Shown: positions 26,648 through 34,038 of the stretch, one piece after another
Layout: the number at the start of each line of letters is the position of its first letter
How positions within the stretch are numbered: position 1 is the stretch's first letter
DNA from: Chromatiales bacterium
GTDB taxonomy: Bacteria > Pseudomonadota > Gammaproteobacteria > Steroidobacterales > Woeseiaceae
DNA: 44,704 bases
Assembly (NCBI GenBank): GCA_004282875.1
Contig: SHLT01000008.1
Span: 1 to 44,704, forward strand
Direction of reading: 5' to 3'
Program-made: the position numbers and the translations under genes
The notes under the pieces: generated by a model
What the model was told of the DNA's origin: nothing
The model's input: only the letters and a program-made list of their open reading frames with translations
The model's database searches: none

Positions 26648-27435
26648 TTGTCGAACAAGTCTGGACGGGAAACGCGTATCGGAATTTCAACTACCTCATC
26701 GCCTGTCCCGAGAGCGGCGAAGCGCTCGCGATCGATCCGCTTGATTACACGAAGTGCCTGAAGGTTGCCAAAGACCGCGGCTGGTCCATTACGCAGATAC
26801 TCAATACACACGAGCATGGCGATCACACCGGCGGCAACAAGGCTGTCGTTAAGGCAACCGGCGCGAATGTAATCGCCCATAAGGACGCCGGAAAACGTAT
26901 CCCGAACATGGACCGGGGCGTGGGTGCCGGTGACATCATCAAGGTCGGCAACACGATCGAGCTGGAGTGTCTCGACACGCCGGGACATACGATGTGCCAC
27001 ATCTGCCTGCTGTCGCATACGGACCAACCCGCCCTGTTTTCAGGCGATACGCTCTTCAATGCCGGCGCCGGCAATTGTCACAACGGGGGCCATCCCGAGG
27101 AGCTCTATGAGACCTTCAGCCGGCAACTCGAGACGCTGGGCGAAGACACGATGCTCTATCCCGGGCACGATTACCTGGTGAACAATCTCGAGTTCACGCT
27201 CGACCGGGAGCCGGACAATGAGGTCGCGCAGTCGATGCTCGATCGCTACCGCAGCCAGGATCCTGACGATGCGCTCGTCACGACGCTGGCACAGGAACGC
27301 GAGATGAATACCTTCTTCCGCCTGCAAAGCCCCGCTGTTATCGCGAGGCTGGCCGAGCAATTTCCCGAACTGGGTGACCAGCCTGACCCGAAAACGGTAT
27401 TCCTCAAGTTGCGCGAGCTGCGCAACAGCTGGTAA
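26644..27435 (+). CDS. Glyoxalase II-like metallo-beta-lactamase-fold hydrolase
   Basis: The 263-residue protein starts at GTG 26644, overlapping the amidohydrolase stop (GTGA). The dinuclear metal motif is THEHGDHTGGN (HxHxDH). The further ligands are in DTPGHTMCHIC, FSGDTLFNAG and YPGHDYLVNN. The C-terminal region has the helices of hydroxyacylglutathione hydrolases (QSPAVIARLAEQFP, FLKLRELRN), with GNCHNGGHPEELYETF in the substrate region. It probably hydrolyses a thioester such as S-lactoylglutathione in the cytoplasm. A longer in-frame extension would run into the amidohydrolase and is rejected. The next gene is convergent, with abutting stops. Confidence 0.9.
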   Translation: MIVEQVWTGNAYRNFNYLIACPESGEALAIDPLDYTKCLKVAKDRGWSITQILNTHEHGDHTGGNKAVVKATGANVIAHKDAGKRIPNMDRGVGAGDIIKVGNTIELECLDTPGHTMCHICLLSHTDQPALFSGDTLFNAGAGNCHNGGHPEELYETFSRQLETLGEDTMLYPGHDYLVNNLEFTLDREPDNEVAQSMLDRYRSQDPDDALVTTLAQEREMNTFFRLQSPAVIARLAEQFPELGDQPDPKTVFLKLRELRNSW

Positions 27436-28239
27436 TCAGGCGCCGATTCTTTCGGCCACTGCTGCGAGCTCATCCTGAGTGCTCTCAGACCGCGACGCCA
27501 GCCACAGCCAGTAAAGGGCCAGGTAAAGCGTCTGCTGCTCGAGCAGCTTGGGACGCCAGCGTTCACCGTCCCCATCGAAGTACGCGTCGAGCAGGCGAGA
27601 CGCAGTGTCGTCGTCGAGTTCGTGATGCTCGACGATCGTGGCCAGGTCGAAAAACGGATCGTTGTCGCAGGCGTACTCCCAGTCGAGGAACATCATTTCG
27701 GGGACCGTCAGGATATTGGCGGCAACGAGGTCATTGTGACAGCAGCACAGGTTGTGCGGCTGACGCATCGACCCGATAACCTGCGTGCAGTGCGTGGCCA
27801 GCGCCGCATCGGCATTCTTGATGCTCGCTACATAGCGTCTTGCTGCGACAAGCGAATCGAACGACCGCCCTGTCAACGGCAGGGCGTGCAGGCGCCGCAG
27901 GGCACTGGCGACGAGTTCGATATTGTCATCGCGTTTAAGGCAATCCGGCTCCCATACCACGCCTTCGACATACTCCGTCAATAGCACGCGCTCGTCATGG
28001 TGCAGGACACCGGGCGCCAGGCCGCGCCCGGCCGCGCGCGCCTGAATCTGCGCTTCCGCAGCACGTGAGTTATAGGGCTCGACACGAGGCTGGTCGTCAA
28101 TTTTCAGCACGGCTTTGCGGCCGTCAGCCTCGACGAGCCAGCTGCGATTCGTAAGGCCGCCGTCGAGCTGCGTCAGGTGGGCATCTTTCCAGTCCTGAAG
28201 CCCTGCCAGCACGTCCCGTGGCTTGCGTGAATCGCTCAC
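27436..28239 (-). CDS. Thiamine kinase-like (APH/choline kinase fold) protein
   Basis: The 267-residue protein starts at GTG 28239, overlapping the permease stop (GTGA). The kinase motifs are the nucleotide-loop GGLTNRSWLVEADG, the ATP lysine in KAVLKIDDQ, the catalytic CHNDLVAANIL and the metal-binding FLDWEYACDNDPFFDLA. The last resembles the LIDWEYAGDGD of E. coli ThiK. The length matches ThiK (274). As the last gene of a TPP-riboswitch operon with a transporter, it is assigned as a kinase that traps imported thiamine as thiamine monophosphate. Choline kinase-like activity is the alternative. The longer upstream frame overlaps pnuT out of phase and is rejected. Confidence 0.8.
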   Translation of the reverse strand: MSDSRKPRDVLAGLQDWKDAHLTQLDGGLTNRSWLVEADGRKAVLKIDDQPRVEPYNSRAAEAQIQARAAGRGLAPGVLHHDERVLLTEYVEGVVWEPDCLKRDDNIELVASALRRLHALPLTGRSFDSLVAARRYVASIKNADAALATHCTQVIGSMRQPHNLCCCHNDLVAANILTVPEMMFLDWEYACDNDPFFDLATIVEHHELDDDTASRLLDAYFDGDGERWRPKLLEQQTLYLALYWLWLASRSESTQDELAAVAERIGA

Positions 28240-28802
28240 GCCGCCTGCTCCCGCATGGACCGGGACCAGCTTAGGAAGCCGATGGGGATCAGCACGACAT
28301 AGAAGGCAAACAAGCCGGCCGTCCACTTCAGGTCCCGTGACCAGTAAAGGAACACGTACACCGCATCGATGGCGAGCCAGTACCACCAGTTCTCCAGCAC
28401 CTTGCGGGCCACGAGGAATGTCGCCCAGACAGCCGCCCAGGTGGTTACCGCGTCGAGGTAAGGAAACGCAGCGTCCGTGCGCGTGTCGAGCAGGTAGCCG
28501 TTGACCGCGCCGATTACGGCAATCAGTGCCAGGGCGACCGCGTGCGTCGAAACAGGCCATACGATGACGTCTTTTTCCTGCCCATCGTGGCGTCCGGTCG
28601 TCCATACATACCAGCCGTACACCGCCATCGCGAAATAGAACACCTGCAATGCGGTGTCCATGTACAACTTCGCAACAAACGTCAGCCACACATAGATCGC
28701 GGTGCTGACGCCCGCGCAAAACCAGCACCAGATGTTCTGGCGTATGGCCAAAAGCAGGTAAGCCACGGCCATGACAACAGCGAGAATCTCAAGTGGTGTC
28801 AA
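28236..28802 (-). CDS. pnuT: PnuC-family vitamin permease, probably thiamine (PnuT)
   Basis: The 188-residue membrane protein has about seven hydrophobic segments. The PnuC signature region reads LYMDTALQVFYFAMAVYGWYVW, with a tryptophan-rich region near NIWCWF and ENWWYW. PnuC proteins are facilitated transporters of nicotinamide riboside; PnuT relatives carry thiamine and are regulated by TPP riboswitches, as here. The start is the rare codon TTG 28802, overlapping the stop of the thiamine-binding protein (TTGA) and preceded by GGGTGAG. No ATG exists in a better position. Function by operon context: inner-membrane step of thiamine uptake. Confidence 0.87.
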   Translation of the reverse strand: MTPLEILAVVMAVAYLLLAIRQNIWCWFCAGVSTAIYVWLTFVAKLYMDTALQVFYFAMAVYGWYVWTTGRHDGQEKDVIVWPVSTHAVALALIAVIGAVNGYLLDTRTDAAFPYLDAVTTWAAVWATFLVARKVLENWWYWLAIDAVYVFLYWSRDLKWTAGLFAFYVVLIPIGFLSWSRSMREQAA

Positions 28803-29047
28803 TGCTCACCCGGGTTGTTGAACATCTTCATGACGAACACGCCCTTGGGTATCCGGTCAAACGTCGTTCCGATCTCTGTCTTCAGCGCGTCCATCACGGC
28901 GTCGAACTCGCCGACCACCTGCGTACTCATTGCGTTGGTCCATACCTCCAGGCCCGCACGCGAATTGAGCCGGTCAATGACGTCCTTGATCGGCGGAATA
29001 AAATCCGCATCCAGCGGATACAGGCTGATATCGACTGCGATTTTCAT
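28799..29047 (-). CDS. Thiamine-binding protein, MTH1187/YkoF-like
   Basis: The 82-residue protein starts MKIAVDISLYPLDADFIPPIKDVI. It has the ferredoxin-like pattern of the thiamine-binding (MTH1187/YkoF, DUF77) family, with VWTNAMSTQVVGEFDAV in the middle and FVMKMFNNPGEH at the end. No signal peptide is visible, so it should be cytoplasmic. In YkoEDC systems this domain is an associated thiamine-binding component. Here it is placed between the outer-membrane receptor (one-base overlap, TAATG) and PnuT (overlapping start). It may buffer or deliver imported thiamine. Confidence 0.85.
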   Translation of the reverse strand: MKIAVDISLYPLDADFIPPIKDVIDRLNSRAGLEVWTNAMSTQVVGEFDAVMDALKTEIGTTFDRIPKGVFVMKMFNNPGEH

Positions 29048-31122
29048 TACTGGAATCTCCTCTCAATCGTGACGCCGAACTGGCGGGGGTCGCCAAGGCG
29101 CGTGTATAACGTGGCTGGAAAGTCTGGCGGCTCGTTGCCGAAGTAGAATCCGCGCACGGCGTACGCCTCGTCCATCAGGTTGCGCCCCCAGATCTGCACG
29201 GCCCACTGCTCCCCTTCAAAACCTGCGCGGGCATGCACCAGCTCATAAGCCTGTGACCTCTGGTCGTGGCTGACATCGAAGTAGAACGCGTCGCGCGCCG
29301 TCGCGTCGAGTCGCGCAAAAAAACCGTTCGCACTACGGTACACCGCTCCTGCCGCCAGCGTGTAGCGCGGCGCATGCGCCTGGTCGCGGCCACCCAGCCA
29401 CGGGAGCTCCTCCGCGGTATCGGGAAACCCGCCACGTAGCAGGCCTGCACTGGCGTATAACTCCAGCTCGCCGGTCGGGAGCCAGCGCAGATCGGCTTCG
29501 GCCCCGTAGGTTCGCCCGCCGTCGATATTGATCGTCGCGAAACCAAAGGATGCGGGATCGTTGGGGATCAGCTGGAAGGAGGCACGGACCTGCTGGTCCT
29601 CCCGCCAGAAATGGAACAGGCTGGCGTTGACGCGCAAGGTGTCTCCGAACAATGACGACTTGATCCCCGTTTCGATAGCCCACATCGCTTCGGCTTCGAA
29701 AAAGCGCCAGTTATCGGGCACGATCCCTAAGTTGAAACCACCCGCCTTGTAGCCGCGCGACAAGGCCGCGAAACCCGTAACGTCGCCGTTGAAATCGTGA
29801 CTGACACTGAGTTCGCCGCCCCAGAACGTGTCGGACGGACTGGCATCGAACCCGTCGGTATCCGAGTAATCGGTCGTTCGGCGCTCCGCTCGCATCCCGG
29901 CGGAAATACGGGTCGCGTCACCCAGTTCAAGATCGTATTGCGCAAATGCGGCGAGGTTCGTCGACTCGTACTCGCTGTCGAACGGGTAGTCCAGGGCGTC
30001 GGCAAAATCGTAGCCGGGATCGTAGTACTCACCCTGGTTCAGGGTCGCCAGGTCTTCGGAAAGGTTGAGCGCGTAGATACCGAACAGCCACTGGTCCACC
30101 GTATAACGAAATTCCTGGCTGATCGTGTCGCGCTTCCTGTCGCTGAGTGAAACGTAGTCGTACAGGACAGGTGCCCAACTTTCCTCGTTGCCCCAGTCGG
30201 CATCGAAGCTGAACTCGATATCCGACGTGGCGAACGACGTAATTGACGTCAGTGCTCCCGCGCCGACGCTATCCCAGTCGAAACGCAGGGAACCCGCAAC
30301 GCTCTCCTGCGCGTCCTTGCCGGGATTGTCGGAGAGCATCGTGTAGGAATTATCGAGCGCAAACGCGTCATAACCATTATCAATCCTGCCGTACACCAGC
30401 GACAGGCGTCCATCGATCGAATCCGATGGTTCGAACGCCAGGCCGAAACGAACGCTGGTTTCGTCGCGGCCGTTGGTGTCCTCTCGCCCGAGCCACGGAT
30501 TGTCACGAAAGCCATTGCTCTCGTGTTTCTGCGCACTCAGACGGAACAGAGTGGTTTCCTCGTCGTTGAGCGCTCCCCCGAACGCGGCGCCAATGGTCAG
30601 CGCATCGTCGTCGCCAAGGGTCACTTGCAGGCGGCCGCTCCGCTCCGTCGTTGGCGCCGTGCTGCGCATGTAAATGAGACCGCCCAGCGCTTTGGCTCCA
30701 TAGCGGCTGCCCTGCGAACCTCGCAGGACTTCGATCGATTCGATATCGAACAACGTCGCGATAGTACCAATGCCACTAAAATCGATGTCGTCGATCAGGA
30801 AACCGACGGACGGATTCGGCGCGCCCTGGTACTGCTCCAGCTCACCGACGCCGCGAATCTGGAAGTACCGGGCACGGTGACCGTCGCCTGACCAGCTGAG
30901 ATTGGGCACGATATTGACGAGCTCTTCGAAGTGCTGCACGGCCGCTTCCTCGATAACGGTCGCGTCGATGATGCTGAGACTGGCCGGTAGTTCGCTGACC
31001 GTGCGACCGCGAAAGTCCGCTTTTACAATAATCTCGTCAATCGGTTCCTGGGCAATAACCGCAGGTGAAATAAGGGCAAGTAGCAGTGCGCCTGGAAGTC
31101 GCGCGTTGGAAAAATGTTTCAT
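29047..31122 (-). CDS. TonB-dependent outer-membrane receptor, thiamine-regulated
   Basis: The 691-residue receptor has a signal peptide (LLLALISPAVIAQ) and a TonB box-like DEIIVKAD. A plug domain runs from about residue 35 to 160 (FQIRGVGELEQYQG, IESIEVLRGSQGSRYGAKALGG) and is followed by a 22-strand-type barrel. The barrel ends in the aromatic terminus VTIERRFQ. The gene follows a TPP riboswitch and is first in an operon with a thiamine-binding protein, a PnuT-like permease and a thiamine kinase-like enzyme. It should import thiamine or a precursor across the outer membrane. Its ribosome-binding site is part of the riboswitch closing stem. Confidence 0.93.
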   Translation of the reverse strand: MKHFSNARLPGALLLALISPAVIAQEPIDEIIVKADFRGRTVSELPASLSIIDATVIEEAAVQHFEELVNIVPNLSWSGDGHRARYFQIRGVGELEQYQGAPNPSVGFLIDDIDFSGIGTIATLFDIESIEVLRGSQGSRYGAKALGGLIYMRSTAPTTERSGRLQVTLGDDDALTIGAAFGGALNDEETTLFRLSAQKHESNGFRDNPWLGREDTNGRDETSVRFGLAFEPSDSIDGRLSLVYGRIDNGYDAFALDNSYTMLSDNPGKDAQESVAGSLRFDWDSVGAGALTSITSFATSDIEFSFDADWGNEESWAPVLYDYVSLSDRKRDTISQEFRYTVDQWLFGIYALNLSEDLATLNQGEYYDPGYDFADALDYPFDSEYESTNLAAFAQYDLELGDATRISAGMRAERRTTDYSDTDGFDASPSDTFWGGELSVSHDFNGDVTGFAALSRGYKAGGFNLGIVPDNWRFFEAEAMWAIETGIKSSLFGDTLRVNASLFHFWREDQQVRASFQLIPNDPASFGFATINIDGGRTYGAEADLRWLPTGELELYASAGLLRGGFPDTAEELPWLGGRDQAHAPRYTLAAGAVYRSANGFFARLDATARDAFYFDVSHDQRSQAYELVHARAGFEGEQWAVQIWGRNLMDEAYAVRGFYFGNEPPDFPATLYTRLGDPRQFGVTIERRFQ

Positions 31123-31218
31123 GAATCCCTTCCTACGCCGGCATTAACCGGATCAGGTTCTAAGGGTTCCCTAATTGGATCTCAGGCCAGCTGGCCACCC
31201 CTGTGAGGTCAGGGATTC
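31123..31218 (-). promoter_or_regulatory. TPP riboswitch (THI element)
   Basis: On the minus strand the conserved TPP aptamer blocks are in order: GGGGTGGCC, CTGAGAT (31185-31179), ACCCTTAGAACCTGATC (ending 31151), TTAATGCCGGCG and TAGGAAGGG. The P1 helix is a perfect 8-bp pairing of GAATCCCT (31218-31211) with AGGGATTC (31130-31123). Its 3' strand contains part of the AGGAAGGG ribosome-binding site and ends directly at the ATG of the TonB receptor. Its 5' strand begins inside the stop codon of the upstream dehydrogenase gene. TPP binding should stabilise P1 and block translation. No terminator is visible. Confidence 0.93.
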
Positions 31219-32084
31219 TACACTTTTTTGAGGCGTGCGATGAGACTTGACGTGTCCCAGCGATGGCCGCCCATTGCCTGCACTTGTGCGTAGTAGCGGT
31301 CGACGAGCTGGGTCATTTCCAGCTGCGCGCCGTTTTTGCGCGCCTCGTCCAGCGCAATTCCGAGATCCTTGCGCATCCAGTCGACGGCAAAACCGAACTC
31401 GAACTCCCCGGCCACCATCGTTTCCCAGCGATTCTCCATTTGCCACGACTGCGCGGCGCCCTTGGATATGGACTCGATAACGACGGCCGGATCGAGCCCG
31501 GCACAGGCGGCGAAATGCAGACCCTCTGACAGACCTTGTACGACGCCGGCAATGCAGATCTGGTTGACCATTTTTGCCAGCTGTCCGGAGCCCGCGGGAC
31601 CGATCAGGGTCGTCGCCTTGGCATAGCAATCGATGACGGGCTCGACTTCCGCAAAGACAACAGCGTCACCCCCGGCCATGACGGTCAGTTGCCCATTCTC
31701 GGCTCCGGCCTGACCTCCGGACACCGGGGCATCGAGGAAGCCGACCGATCGTGCGGCTGCCGCTGCGTGGATTTCGCGTGCAATCGTTGCCGAGGCCGTC
31801 GTGTGATCGACGATCACACTGCTCGCCTGCATGCTCCCGAGGACGCCCTCGGGACCGAGAATAACTTCGCGCACGTCGTCGTCGTTGCCGACGCAGACAA
31901 ATACGATATGTGCTCCGGCGGCCGCCTCGCCAGGCGACGCTGCGCTCGATCCGCCGAACTCGGCGACCCACTGATCCGCCTTGCTCGACGTCCTGTTGTA
32001 AACAACCGTTTCGTGGCCTGCTTTGGCCAGGTAACCCGCCATGGGGTAGCCCATGACGCCGAGCCCGACAAACGCAACTTGCAT
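31218..32084 (-). CDS. mmsB: 3-hydroxyisobutyrate dehydrogenase-like beta-hydroxyacid dehydrogenase
   Basis: The 288-residue NAD(P)-dependent enzyme has the N-terminal dinucleotide motif FVGLGVMGYPMA, the family signature FLDAPVSGGQAGAENG and the catalytic lysine in SGQLAKMVNQ. The length and motifs fit 3-hydroxyisobutyrate dehydrogenase of valine catabolism. Glyoxylate/tartronate semialdehyde reductases are close relatives and cannot be excluded. It is the last of four same-strand genes after icmF. Its TAG stop codon overlaps the first base of the TPP riboswitch P1 helix, so the thiamine genes may be read from the same transcript. Confidence 0.87.
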   Translation of the reverse strand: MQVAFVGLGVMGYPMAGYLAKAGHETVVYNRTSSKADQWVAEFGGSSAASPGEAAAGAHIVFVCVGNDDDVREVILGPEGVLGSMQASSVIVDHTTASATIAREIHAAAAARSVGFLDAPVSGGQAGAENGQLTVMAGGDAVVFAEVEPVIDCYAKATTLIGPAGSGQLAKMVNQICIAGVVQGLSEGLHFAACAGLDPAVVIESISKGAAQSWQMENRWETMVAGEFEFGFAVDWMRKDLGIALDEARKNGAQLEMTQLVDRYYAQVQAMGGHRWDTSSLIARLKKV

Positions 32085-32095
32085 ACGACCTGTCC

Positions 32096-33250
32096 TTATT
32101 TCCTGCGCGGATCCAATCCCAGTGACCGCGCTATGATTTCTTTCATGATTTCGGAGGTGCCAGCGTAGATACGCGATACGCGGGCAGCGGTGTAGTAGCG
32201 GCTGACCGCGTACTCATCCATATAGCCGTTTCCACCGTGCAGCTGCACACACTCATCCGTCACCCTGGCCTCGACTTCGCTCGCAAACAGCTTCGCCTTC
32301 GCCGCATCGTCCGATGACAGCTTACCCGCGTTGTGCACTGTCACGCACTGATCGACAAATACCTGCCCAACATCGAGCTCCGTGCGCATTTCAGCCATCT
32401 TGAAGCGCGTGTTCTGAAACTCGGCAAGTGATTTGCCGAAAAGCTTGCGGTCGCCAATGTAGTCGGCCGTGACGGCATAAGCCGCCTCGGCGTTGGCCTG
32501 GAAGCCGACTGCCGCAAGCAGGCGCTCTTCAGCAAGCCCGTGCATCAGGTGATAAAAGCCGCGATCCTTCTCGCCCAGCAGGTTTTCCCGGGGCACCCTG
32601 ACGTCATTGAAAAACAACTCCGCTGTGTCCTGGCTCTTGAGCCCCATCTTGGCCAGATTGTCGCCGCGTTCAAAGCCGTCCATGCCGCGCTCGACGACAA
32701 ACAGGCTCATCGCGTGTTGGTTATCAGGGCTGGTACGCGCTGCGACAATGACGAGGTCCGCCAGGATGCCGTTGGAGATGAAGGTCTTGGACCCGTTCAG
32801 AATAAAGTGGTCGCCCTTGTCCTCGGCTTTGCAGCGAATGCCGGAAATGTCGCTGCCCGCGCCGGGTTCCGTCATTGCGATCGCCAGGATCTTCTCCCCG
32901 CTCACGCAGTCGGGCAACCAGCGTTGTTTCTGTTCCTCTGTTCCAAACGTGCCGATGTATGGCGCGACCAGGCGACTGTGCAGCCAGCAAAAGAAACCGG
33001 CATCGCCATGCCGGGCATTTTCTTCCATGAGGATCTGCTCGTAGCGAAAATCGTCGACCCCGATGCCGCCGTATTCTTCCGGTACCCACATGCAGAGGAG
33101 ACCCATCTCGCCGGCCTTGAGATAGGCCTCCCGATCGACGATCCCTTGCTCGCCCCATCTTTCCTGATGCGGTCCTATCTCGTTCTTCATGAAGGCCTGC
33201 ACGGAATCGCGAAACATCTCGTGCTCGTCGTCGAATAGAGTCCTGTCCAT
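32096..33250 (-). CDS. Acyl-CoA dehydrogenase, short/medium/long-chain type
   Basis: The 384-residue FAD enzyme introduces a trans-2 double bond into acyl-CoA and passes electrons to ETF. The signatures AMTEPGAGSDISGIRC and the C-terminal QLHGGNGYMDEYAVSRYY are present. The catalytic Glu is in RIYAGTSEIMKEII, the usual position for butyryl/medium-chain enzymes (unlike isovaleryl-CoA dehydrogenase). It stands between an enoyl-CoA hydratase and a hydroxyisobutyrate dehydrogenase-like gene, downstream of icmF. The likely substrates are isobutyryl-CoA or butyryl-CoA, but these are inferred from the neighbours. Confidence 0.9.
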   Translation of the reverse strand: MDRTLFDDEHEMFRDSVQAFMKNEIGPHQERWGEQGIVDREAYLKAGEMGLLCMWVPEEYGGIGVDDFRYEQILMEENARHGDAGFFCWLHSRLVAPYIGTFGTEEQKQRWLPDCVSGEKILAIAMTEPGAGSDISGIRCKAEDKGDHFILNGSKTFISNGILADLVIVAARTSPDNQHAMSLFVVERGMDGFERGDNLAKMGLKSQDTAELFFNDVRVPRENLLGEKDRGFYHLMHGLAEERLLAAVGFQANAEAAYAVTADYIGDRKLFGKSLAEFQNTRFKMAEMRTELDVGQVFVDQCVTVHNAGKLSSDDAAKAKLFASEVEARVTDECVQLHGGNGYMDEYAVSRYYTAARVSRIYAGTSEIMKEIIARSLGLDPRRK

Positions 33251-33252
33251 GC

Positions 33253-34023
33253 CTACTTGCCTTTGAATTCCGGCGCACGCTTGTCGAAAAACGCCTGGAT
33301 GCCTTCCTTGTTGTCCTCACTGCCGAGCAGCTGCCCCTGGAGTGCGGCTTCGAGATCGTAAGCTGTCGACCAATCGCTGTCGGCTGCCAGGCGCATGATT
33401 TTCTTGGTGGCCGCGACGGACAATGGCGCTCTTTGCGCCAGCGCCAGAGCCCACTCGCGAGCCGCTGTTTGCAGTTCGTCGGCGGGCACCGCCTTGTTGG
33501 CGAGTCCCAGCTCGACACATCGCTCGGCCGGAATGCGTTCCGACTCGACGCTGAGCTGAAACGCCCGGCGGTAGCCGAGTTGACGTACCAGCAACCAGTT
33601 GAGGCCACCGTCGGGAACCAGTGAAATCGTTGTGAACGGCGACAACAGGAAAGCGTTGTCGGCCATGATCAGCAGGTCGCACTGCAAGGCCATCGACAAA
33701 CCGATGCCCGCGGCGGATCCCGGTACGGCCGCGATCACGGGTTTTGGAATAGTCGCAATGGCCTCCTGTACGGGCCGGTATTCCTTCTGCAAAATCTCTT
33801 CTACGTCCCGGTCGATCCCGGCTTTCAAGTCCGCTCCTGCCGAGAAGCAGCGACCTTCACCCGTGAAGATCACAGCGCGAACGGCTTCGTCGGCGGCTGC
33901 TTTCGAAAACGCATCCACGACAGCGGCGCGCAATTCGGTATTGAAAGAGTTCATGCTGTCAGGCCGATGCAGCGTAATGACAGCCACTCCATCGGCTTGT
34001 TTGTACTTTATTATGTCGCTCAA
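33253..34023 (-). CDS. Enoyl-CoA hydratase/isomerase (crotonase family)
   Basis: The 256-residue crotonase has the oxyanion-hole sequences CFSAGADLKAG and GSAAGIGLSMALQCDL. The acidic residue in the second active-site position is Asp (LVPDGGLNWLLVR), where hydratases have Glu. The usual first Glu is not seen. This single-Asp arrangement resembles PaaG-type isomerases and is less typical of a classical hydratase. It lies two bases upstream of the acyl-CoA dehydrogenase gene and 15 bases downstream of icmF. It probably works on an unsaturated short branched acyl-CoA, by hydration or isomerisation. Confidence 0.87.
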   Translation of the reverse strand: MSDIIKYKQADGVAVITLHRPDSMNSFNTELRAAVVDAFSKAAADEAVRAVIFTGEGRCFSAGADLKAGIDRDVEEILQKEYRPVQEAIATIPKPVIAAVPGSAAGIGLSMALQCDLLIMADNAFLLSPFTTISLVPDGGLNWLLVRQLGYRRAFQLSVESERIPAERCVELGLANKAVPADELQTAAREWALALAQRAPLSVAATKKIMRLAADSDWSTAYDLEAALQGQLLGSEDNKEGIQAFFDKRAPEFKGK

Positions 34024-34038
34024 TGAATGCTCCTGGAC

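Noticed and set aside
28240-28728. Long N-terminal extension of the thiamine kinase-like protein
   Set aside because: It overlaps the PnuT gene in another frame and has a low-complexity Arg/Gly/Cys composition; the GTGA overlap gives the natural start.
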